Shown here in pieces: positions 23,108 through 27,239 of a stretch of DNA of 27,239 bases. Source of the DNA: Candidatus Saccharimonadota bacterium (GTDB taxonomy: Bacteria; Patescibacteriota; Saccharimonadia; Saccharimonadales; Saccharimonadaceae); the NCBI GenBank assembly GCA_900555425.1, contig UNSM01000004.1, positions 1 to 27,239 of the forward strand, written 5' to 3'. The position numbers were made by a program, and so were the translations under genes. Below the pieces are notes generated by a model. It had not been told where the DNA came from and did no database searches. It saw only the letters and a program-made list of their open reading frames with translations. Each line of letters begins with the position of its first letter. The first letter of the stretch is position 1.

Positions 23108-24241
23108 TTACCTAATGACATTTGCGACAGTTTCAACAACACCCTCATCAAACGCGGTTGGGACGACTTTATCGACGGTTGGATTTTCGACCAGGTTAGC
23201 TAGCGCTTCAGCGGCCGCTAATTTGTGCTGATCGGTGATTTTCTTAACTCCGTGATCTAATGCGCCACGGAAAATTCCAGGGAAGGCTAGGGAGTTATTG
23301 ACCTGGTTTGGAAAGTCGCTACGACCCGTACCGATGATTGCGACGCCGGCTTGTTTGGCGACATCTGGCATAATTTCTGGAACAGGATTTGCTAGTGCGA
23401 ATACGATTGGATCTTTCGCCATTTTTTGGACTAATTCTGGAGTGAGAAGTCCTGCGCGCGATACGCCGATGAATACGTCTGCGTCGGTGATGGCGTCTTC
23501 AATTGAGCCAGATTGTGATGCGTCGACGTATTCCAATAGTGCGGTTTTTTCAGCGTTCAAGTCTGTGCGTGATTTTCCGACAATTCCCCGGCTGTCCACT
23601 GCTACGATGTTTTTTGCTCCGTAAAGATTTAACAATTTGATGATTGCTGTGCCAGCTGCACCTGCGCCGATGACTACAAATTTGCAATCTGCCAGGTTTC
23701 GTCCTGTCAATTTAGCGGCGTTAATTAAGCCCGCTAATACAACGACAGCCGTGCCGTGTTGATCGTCGTGGAAGACTGGAATATCTAATTCTGCCTTCAA
23801 TCGCTCTTCAATCTCAAAACATTTTGGTGCGGCAATGTCTTCGAGGTTGATGGCGCCGAAACTTGGCGCGATGGCTTTAATGGTGGCAATAATTTCTTCT
23901 GGTTCGTGGACGTCTAGTACAATTGGCACTGCGTCGACATCGGCAAAATGCTTAAATAGTAAAGCTTTTCCTTCCATGACTGGCATGGCGGCTTTTGGTC
24001 CCAAATTACCTAAGCCCAAAATCGCTGAGCCGTCTGAGATCACGGCGACTAAATTGTTCGTCCAAGTGTACTTTGGTAAATCGGCTGGATTTTCGGCAAT
24101 TGCTTGGCTGACTGCGCCGACGCCAGGGCTGTAATAAGCGCTAAGCTTGTCGCGATTAAGCTCCTCTTTATCTCTGAGGCTAGTCATAATTTTACCTTTG
24201 TATTTTTCGTGTAGTTCGAGTGCTAATTTATTGTAATCCAT
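23108..24241 (-). CDS. Malic enzyme (malate dehydrogenase, decarboxylating)
   Basis: A 377-residue short-form malic enzyme that oxidatively decarboxylates malate to pyruvate and CO2 with NAD(P)+ and a divalent metal. Motifs: LSAYYSPGVGAVSQAI, VAVISDGSAILGLGNLGPKAAMPVMEGK, metal-binding INLEDIAAPKCFEIE, FHDDQHGTAVVVLAGL, dinucleotide-binding VIGAGAAGTAI, and FALANPVPEIMPD. Cofactor preference cannot be read. Start: ATG 24241, with TATAAT ending six nt upstream on the minus strand (24253-24248) and no Shine-Dalgarno; the in-frame TTG at 24259 lies upstream of that -10 box and is unlikely. It could supply pyruvate and NAD(P)H in a cell with limited central metabolism. Convergent with the orphan gene and divergent from rplS. 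Confidence 0.95.
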   Translation of the reverse strand: MDYNKLALELHEKYKGKIMTSLRDKEELNRDKLSAYYSPGVGAVSQAIAENPADLPKYTWTNNLVAVISDGSAILGLGNLGPKAAMPVMEGKALLFKHFADVDAVPIVLDVHEPEEIIATIKAIAPSFGAINLEDIAAPKCFEIEERLKAELDIPVFHDDQHGTAVVVLAGLINAAKLTGRNLADCKFVVIGAGAAGTAIIKLLNLYGAKNIVAVDSRGIVGKSRTDLNAEKTALLEYVDASQSGSIEDAITDADVFIGVSRAGLLTPELVQKMAKDPIVFALANPVPEIMPDVAKQAGVAIIGTGRSDFPNQVNNSLAFPGIFRGALDHGVKKITDQHKLAAAEALANLVENPTVDKVVPTAFDEGVVETVANVIR

Positions 24242-24269
24242 AACTATATTATACTCCAATTTTATTTAA

Positions 24270-24298
24270 TTGATATTTCTTCAGATTTGTGTTATTAT
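24270..24298 (+). promoter_or_regulatory. Promoter of rplS
   Basis: TTGATA (24270-24275), 17 bp spacer, TATTAT (24293-24298). Predicted RNA start near 24305, giving a leader of about 100 nt, in contrast to the leaderless neighbours. Confidence 0.7.
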
Positions 24299-24304
24299 CT
24301 TATG

Positions 24305-24405
24305 TAATTGTACGAGAGTTAAATATTCGAGCCTTGCTTGACGTGGAGCCGCAGAGGTACAACTGCGTGGCCAGTCGGAGCGAGTTCGGAAGATAGGAAA
24401 AAATT
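24305..24405 (+). ncRNA. Structured leader of rplS, candidate autoregulatory RNA
   Basis: The ~100-nt leader forms one long interrupted hairpin: CTTGCT (24333-24338) with AGCGAG (24379-24384), extended by TGAC/GTCG, then TGG/CCA, and capped by CGCAG/CTGCG around an AGGTACAA loop. GC content is higher than in the flanks, as for a functional RNA. AGG eight nt before the ATG is the only ribosome site. Ribosomal-protein leaders that bind their own product are known for L19 in other phyla; whether this one is related is unknown. Confidence 0.6.
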
Positions 24406-24927
24406 ATGAGTTTTGAGTTAATCAACAAAATCAACCAAGCACAAAAAAAGCAAGCAGTTGTCGATGCTCGCAGTGGTGACACAGTTCGTGTTTACCAGAA
24501 AATTAAGGAAGGCAACAAAGAGCGTATTCAGATGTTCGAGGGTGTTGTTATCCGCACCGACAATAAAAAATCACACACATCACGCATTACGGTTCGAAAG
24601 ATTGCTTCAGGTGTTGGCGTTGAAAAGTCATTTTTGATGCACAGTCCACTGATTGAGAAGATTGAGATTGTTCGTCGTGCTAAGGTTCGCCGCAAGTTCT
24701 TAAGCTTCCTTCGCCAGCGTAGCGGTAAGTCAGCTCGCTTGACGGCTAAGAATTTCGATCGTGCTGCTGTTAATGACATTCATGACGCTAAGGCAGAAGC
24801 GGAAGCTGAACGCTTGAAGGAAGAAGCTGCTCAGGCTGCTGCTGCAAAACAAGCTGAAAAAGATGCCGCTCAGGCTGAACTTGACGCTAAGGCTGCTGAA
24901 GTTGCAGCTCGCCATAAAGACGCGTAA
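24406..24927 (+). CDS. rplS: 50S ribosomal protein L19 with long C-terminal extension
   Basis: A 173-residue L19, which sits at the 30S-50S interface. The core (about 1-116) is clear: DTVRVYQKIKEGNKERIQMFEGVVI, ITVRKIASGVGVEKSF, HSPLIEKIEIVRRAKVRRKFL and RQRSGKSARL. Bacterial L19 is normally about 115 residues and ends there. Here about 57 more residues follow, rich in Ala, Glu and Lys (AKAEAEAERLKEEAAQAAAA), predicted as one long charged helix reaching out from the ribosome. The gene is monocistronic, with a structured leader upstream and an intrinsic terminator downstream. Confidence 0.95.
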   Translation: MSFELINKINQAQKKQAVVDARSGDTVRVYQKIKEGNKERIQMFEGVVIRTDNKKSHTSRITVRKIASGVGVEKSFLMHSPLIEKIEIVRRAKVRRKFLSFLRQRSGKSARLTAKNFDRAAVNDIHDAKAEAEAERLKEEAAQAAAAKQAEKDAAQAELDAKAAEVAARHKDA

Positions 24928-24947
24928 TTGTCAATTGGTTAATCATT

Positions 24948-24978
24948 AAAACCGTCTCTTAATCTGAGGCGGTTTTCT
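24948..24978 (+). terminator. Intrinsic terminator of rplS
   Basis: AAAACCGTCTC (24948-24958) pairs with GAGGCGGTTTT (24966-24976), 11 bp with one T-G pair and a 7-nt loop; the right arm supplies the T-run. The A-rich left arm could make it work in both directions. Confidence 0.85.
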
Positions 24979-24981
24979 CAT

Positions 24982-24989
24982 GTTATAAT
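24982..24989 (+). promoter_or_regulatory. Extended -10 box for the 24996 gene
   Basis: TGTTATAAT (TGn with TATAAT at 24984-24989) begins right after the rplS terminator and ends six nt before the ATG at 24996; no Shine-Dalgarno, so leaderless. Confidence 0.65.
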
Positions 24990-24995
24990 CTCAAT

Positions 24996-25493
24996 ATGGC
25001 AATATTTCATTATATATCCGTCCTTGTTCCGACGACTTTAGCTGTGGCAACGCCTTATGTTTTGAAGATAAACGGCTTTGATGGTGAGCGAAAATATCGC
25101 TGGCTACTTTACATAGCGTGTTTGTTGTTTTTCGTATCTTGGTATTTGCCATCGCCGCTAATTGACGGGCAGGACACTAGTTTTACGACGCACTTTGTGG
25201 GCGGTGGGCTATTTACGGGGCTATTCTGGGCGTATTTGGTTTCGTCGATGAAGTGGCGAGTGTATTGGCTGGTGATGACGTTTTCAGTATTTGCTTTAGT
25301 CTCGGCGCTGGGTTGTATTAATGAGTTGGCGGAATTATTTATGGTCAAGGTGGGCTTGGCGAACATAAAATTGGACGACACAAATTGGGATATTTTGGCG
25401 AATACATTAGGCGCGGCAACAGTTTGGATTGGCTGGATTATTGCTGATTTTATGACGAAAAAGGGAAGATTGTCGGGTGATTCTGGGAATTGA
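24996..25493 (+). CDS. VanZ/YjdF-like membrane protein
   Basis: A 165-residue integral membrane protein with about five hydrophobic segments. The arrangement TTHFVGGGLFTGLFWAYLV, ALGCINELAELFMVK and DDTNWDILANTLGAATVWIG resembles VanZ-like and YjdF/DUF2238 proteins, where a conserved His, then (N)E..E, then D..D...N..G lie in successive helices. Function of these families is poorly known (VanZ affects glycopeptide resistance). Its tandem TGA TGA stop lies inside the start of the RNase HII gene (17-nt overlap), so the two are cotranscribed. Confidence 0.75.
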   Translation: MAIFHYISVLVPTTLAVATPYVLKINGFDGERKYRWLLYIACLLFFVSWYLPSPLIDGQDTSFTTHFVGGGLFTGLFWAYLVSSMKWRVYWLVMTFSVFALVSALGCINELAELFMVKVGLANIKLDDTNWDILANTLGAATVWIGWIIADFMTKKGRLSGDSGN

Positions 25494-26466
25494 TGAGGTC
25501 GGGCGCGGCGCGTGGGCGGGGCCGTTGGTGATTGGCGCGGTGGTTTTGGGCGGCGCTGAAATTGAAGGGCTTGATGATAGTAAAAAATTGACTAAAAAAC
25601 GCCGTGAATTGCTCGATGAGAAAATTCGCGAGCAAGCATCGGCTTGGGCGTTGGGCTGGGTTTCTGCTGAGGAGCTGGATGAAATAGGAGTGAGCGAGGC
25701 GCTTAAGCTGGCAACGCGGCGCGCAGTCAAAGAAATTCAAGCGAAATGTCAGAAAAACGGCTCGAAGTTTGATGAGATTATTATCGATGGGACGGTCAAT
25801 TTTTTGGCGGGTACACCGCTAGAAAAGTATGTAACAATTATAGCGAAAGCCGACGGTCTGATTCCGAGTGTTTCGGCGGCGTCGATTATTGCTAAGGTGG
25901 CGCGTGATAAATTTATGGCGGAGCAGGATAATGTTTATCCGGGATATGATTTTTCTTCGCACGTTGGTTATGGTGTGGCGAAGCACCGAGCGGCTATTGA
26001 TAATCTGGGTGTGACTCTGCTACATCGGCTGAGTTTTGCGCCGTTGGCTAAATATGCTAATACTGGGGCGAATTCGCAAAATGCGTCTGACGATGGAAAG
26101 TCTAAACACCAGCAAAAAGACACAACGCGGCAAATTGGCGATAAAGGTGAGCAAGCGGCGGCGGATTGGTTGGTGGGTGATGGTCATGAGATTATAGAGC
26201 GGAATTGGCGAACGCGATATTGCGAAATTGATATTGTTAGTAAAAAAGACAAAGTTTTATATTTTACAGAGGTCAAATATCGTAAAAATGACAATTTCGG
26301 CGATGGCCTGGCGGCAATTACAAATAAAAAACAGCAACAAATGCGCTTTTCTGCGGAGATGTTCATTGCCAAAAACGCGCAATATGAAAGCTGTGATATG
26401 CAAATGATGGCAATTTCTGTTGATGGAAATCCGCCCGTAGCTAAAGAGTGTGTGGTGCTGGAATAA
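25477..26466 (+). CDS. rnhB: Fusion of ribonuclease HII and YraN/UPF0102 nuclease-like domain
   Basis: A 329-residue two-domain protein. Residues 1-~192 are RNase HII, which nicks RNA-DNA hybrids at ribonucleotides: GIDEVGRGAWAGP with Asp6 and Glu7, LDDSKKL, IIIDGTV with Asp104, KADG with Asp126, and SVSAASIIAKVARDKF. A polar linker (~193-217) leads to a UPF0102/YraN domain: QIGDKGEQAAADWL, then RYCEIDIV (Asp252) and LYFTEVKYRK (Glu265, Lys267), the PD-(D/E)XK nuclease-fold pattern, then GDGLAAITNKKQQQMRFSAE. The two genes are separate neighbours in many bacteria; here they are one polypeptide. Start: GTG 25477, giving the conserved GIDEVGRG N-terminus, with GGGAAG upstream. Confidence 0.92.
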   Translation: MILGIDEVGRGAWAGPLVIGAVVLGGAEIEGLDDSKKLTKKRRELLDEKIREQASAWALGWVSAEELDEIGVSEALKLATRRAVKEIQAKCQKNGSKFDEIIIDGTVNFLAGTPLEKYVTIIAKADGLIPSVSAASIIAKVARDKFMAEQDNVYPGYDFSSHVGYGVAKHRAAIDNLGVTLLHRLSFAPLAKYANTGANSQNASDDGKSKHQQKDTTRQIGDKGEQAAADWLVGDGHEIIERNWRTRYCEIDIVSKKDKVLYFTEVKYRKNDNFGDGLAAITNKKQQQMRFSAEMFIAKNAQYESCDMQMMAISVDGNPPVAKECVVLE

Positions 26467-26489
26467 AAAAACAGCCCCGAATGAGGACT
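26465..26489 (-). terminator. Intrinsic terminator of gene C
   Basis: On the minus strand AGUCCU pairs with GGGGCU (26489-26473, with U-G pairs) and is followed by GUUUUUUU (complement of 26465-26471). On the plus strand the G-U positions become C-A mismatches, so it serves gene C and not rnhB. Confidence 0.75.
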
Positions 26490-26517
26490 CTTTAACGTTA
26501 AGTGTATTAATTATAGG

Positions 26518-26594
26518 GAATGTACGACAAGGCAATCGTGGCGAAGAGTAAGTTTGCTTCATCGTACATTCTGCTTGCGAATTAATCCGCAAGC
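26518..26594 (-). repeat. Two further hairpins in the 3' region of gene C
   Basis: GAATGTACGA (26518-26527) pairs perfectly with TCGTACATTC (26562-26571), 10 bp, loop of 34 nt. GCTTGCG (26573-26579) pairs with CGCAAGC (26588-26594), 7 bp, with the gene C stop codon (26582-26584) in its loop. They lie between the coding end and the terminator, so gene C has an unusually long structured 3' UTR of about 115 nt. Confidence 0.65.
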
Positions 26595-27022
26595 TCAGCA
26601 AGCTTTTTGGCGATAGCAAGGTTGCTCGCCTGATACAAGGGAACTTCCGTTGTGATGAGATCTCTCAGATCACGCAGGAATTTCCAGTACTGGATCCAGT
26701 AGCATCCTGGCCAATCAGACATAGACGACTCCTCTTCCGCTATGGATGAGACTGCGCCCAGCATCTCGTTGATCTTTCCTTGTACTGCCTCCAATGACCC
26801 TTCCAGGCCATTATGGCAGATAGAGACCAGTAGATCTCGAAGGGCTTCCGAATCCTCCTGGATGTGCGTCTTCTGGAGGTTAGGGTAATCACCCATGATA
26901 TCGCTGATTCCATTGTTGTAGGTATTCAGCGTGGATACCTTCCCCTTCAGAATTTCCGTATACACGGAGATTGCCTCCGTGTTTTCGGTTAGCATGCTTT
27001 CGAGATTTTCTTTCGTGAGCAT
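26582..27022 (-). CDS. Small helical soluble protein, unknown function (gene C)
   Basis: A 146-residue protein, predicted all-helical and acidic, with no signal or membrane helix. It begins MLTKENLESMLTENTEAISV and contains DWPGCYWIQYWKFLRDLRDL, a Trp/Tyr-rich amphipathic helix, near residues 106-125. I do not recognise a family. Start: ATG 27022 is preceded by AAGGAA at good distance; an in-frame TTG at 27142 would add 40 residues, but those codons read through a strongly folded, A/T-run-rich leader, so I reject it. Codons favour C/G endings (ATC, CTG, CTC, TCC) unlike the neighbouring RNase HII gene. Own promoter, folded leader and structured terminator, as with genes A and B. Confidence 0.7.
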   Translation of the reverse strand: MLTKENLESMLTENTEAISVYTEILKGKVSTLNTYNNGISDIMGDYPNLQKTHIQEDSEALRDLLVSICHNGLEGSLEAVQGKINEMLGAVSSIAEEESSMSDWPGCYWIQYWKFLRDLRDLITTEVPLYQASNLAIAKKLAELAD

Positions 27023-27204
27023 TGCTCTTTCCTTCCTCTCGTCCCCACTCGGCTGTGGTAAAGCACTTTTCTTCAGTGCAGGATGAGATCCTATCTCTTT
27101 TTGATATTTTTTTAAAAAAAGAAATATAAACTCATCCCGCAACGACTACCTTGTCAAGGTTCGCTTTCGGACAAGGAGTAAATTTCAACTCGTCAACAAA
27201 AGCT
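27023..27204 (-). promoter_or_regulatory. Long folded 5' leader of gene C
   Basis: About 180 nt of leader RNA starting near AGCUUUUG (27204). Stems: 27149-27155 with 27170-27176 (7 bp); 27078-27087 with 27131-27140 (10 bp; the one irregular pair, 27080/27138, is U-G only on the minus strand) enclosing an A/U-run hairpin; and 27063-27067 with 27075-27079, which competes with the 10-bp stem by sharing 27078-27079. Competing stems before the ribosome site suggest a switch or attenuator. No known riboswitch class is recognised. Confidence 0.6.
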
Positions 27205-27211
27205 AATGTTA

Positions 27212-27239
27212 TTTATATCACGCGATAATATTTAAGTCA
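27212..27239 (-). promoter_or_regulatory. Promoter of gene C (cut by window edge)
   Basis: Minus strand: TGACT at 27239-27235 (the first T of a TTGACT box would lie one base outside the window), 17 bp spacer, TATAAA (27217-27212). Confidence 0.6.

Noticed and set aside
27023..27142. Longer form of gene C starting at TTG 27142
   Set aside because: The extra 40 codons read through folded leader with long A/T runs, while a good Shine-Dalgarno marks ATG 27022.
1..27239. CRISPR array, tRNA or rRNA genes, insertion sequences, prophage
   Set aside because: No regularly spaced repeats, tRNA cloverleaf, rRNA segments, transposase, integrase or phage structural genes were seen on either strand.

Overview
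The window reads as a chromosomal contig of a Candidate Phyla Radiation bacterium, most likely a Candidatus Saccharibacteria (TM7) relative. The evidence is a compact gene layout with many 1-4 nt stop/start overlaps, a split transketolase, a GatCAB amidotransferase operon, a type IV pilus ATPase, a malic enzyme, several short membrane proteins I cannot name, and moderate GC (mid-40s % by eye). This placement is inferred from gene content; no marker phylogeny was run. Genes end in UAA, UAG and UGA, so the standard bacterial code applies, with one striking in-frame UGA in rpe.

Region by region. 1-195 is foreign: a GC-rich piece carrying the 3' end of rpsF and the 5' end of ssb of a Clostridia-like genome, fused into a beheaded rpiB (probably an assembly chimera). 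196-2926 is a non-oxidative pentose phosphate operon: rpiB, rpe and the two transketolase halves. 3387-5739 is class II aldolase, a PfkB-type sugar kinase and an unknown protein, convergent with a LOG-family gene. 6532-9951 is uvrB between two membrane protein genes. 10017-18797 is a long run: gatC, gatA, a membrane-anchored HEPN-like protein, gatB, galU, two small membrane proteins and dnaE. 19277-21511 holds divergent trmH/spoU-type methyltransferase and pilB genes. 21549-23105 is a large orphan protein, convergent with malic enzyme (23108-24241). 24406-26466 is rplS with a structured leader, a VanZ/YjdF-like membrane protein and an RNase HII-YraN fusion.

Three isolated minus-strand genes (A 2997-3212, B 18861-19148, C 26582-27022) do not fit the housekeeping style. 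Each has its own TTGAC(A/T)-17 bp-TAtaat-like promoter, a folded 5' leader whose RNA begins near GCUUU(U/C), a strong Shine-Dalgarno, G/C-ending codons unlike the neighbours, and an elaborate 3' hairpin. In each leader the one irregular pair of the main stem is G-U only in the minus-strand RNA, which supports function as RNA. These three units are my best candidate for an undescribed system.

Most housekeeping transcription units look leaderless: a TATAAT (often TGnTATAAT) ends 6-8 nt before the start codon, with no Shine-Dalgarno. Genes inside operons overlap or carry a Shine-Dalgarno. The contrast with units A-C suggests two translation-initiation regimes in one small genome.
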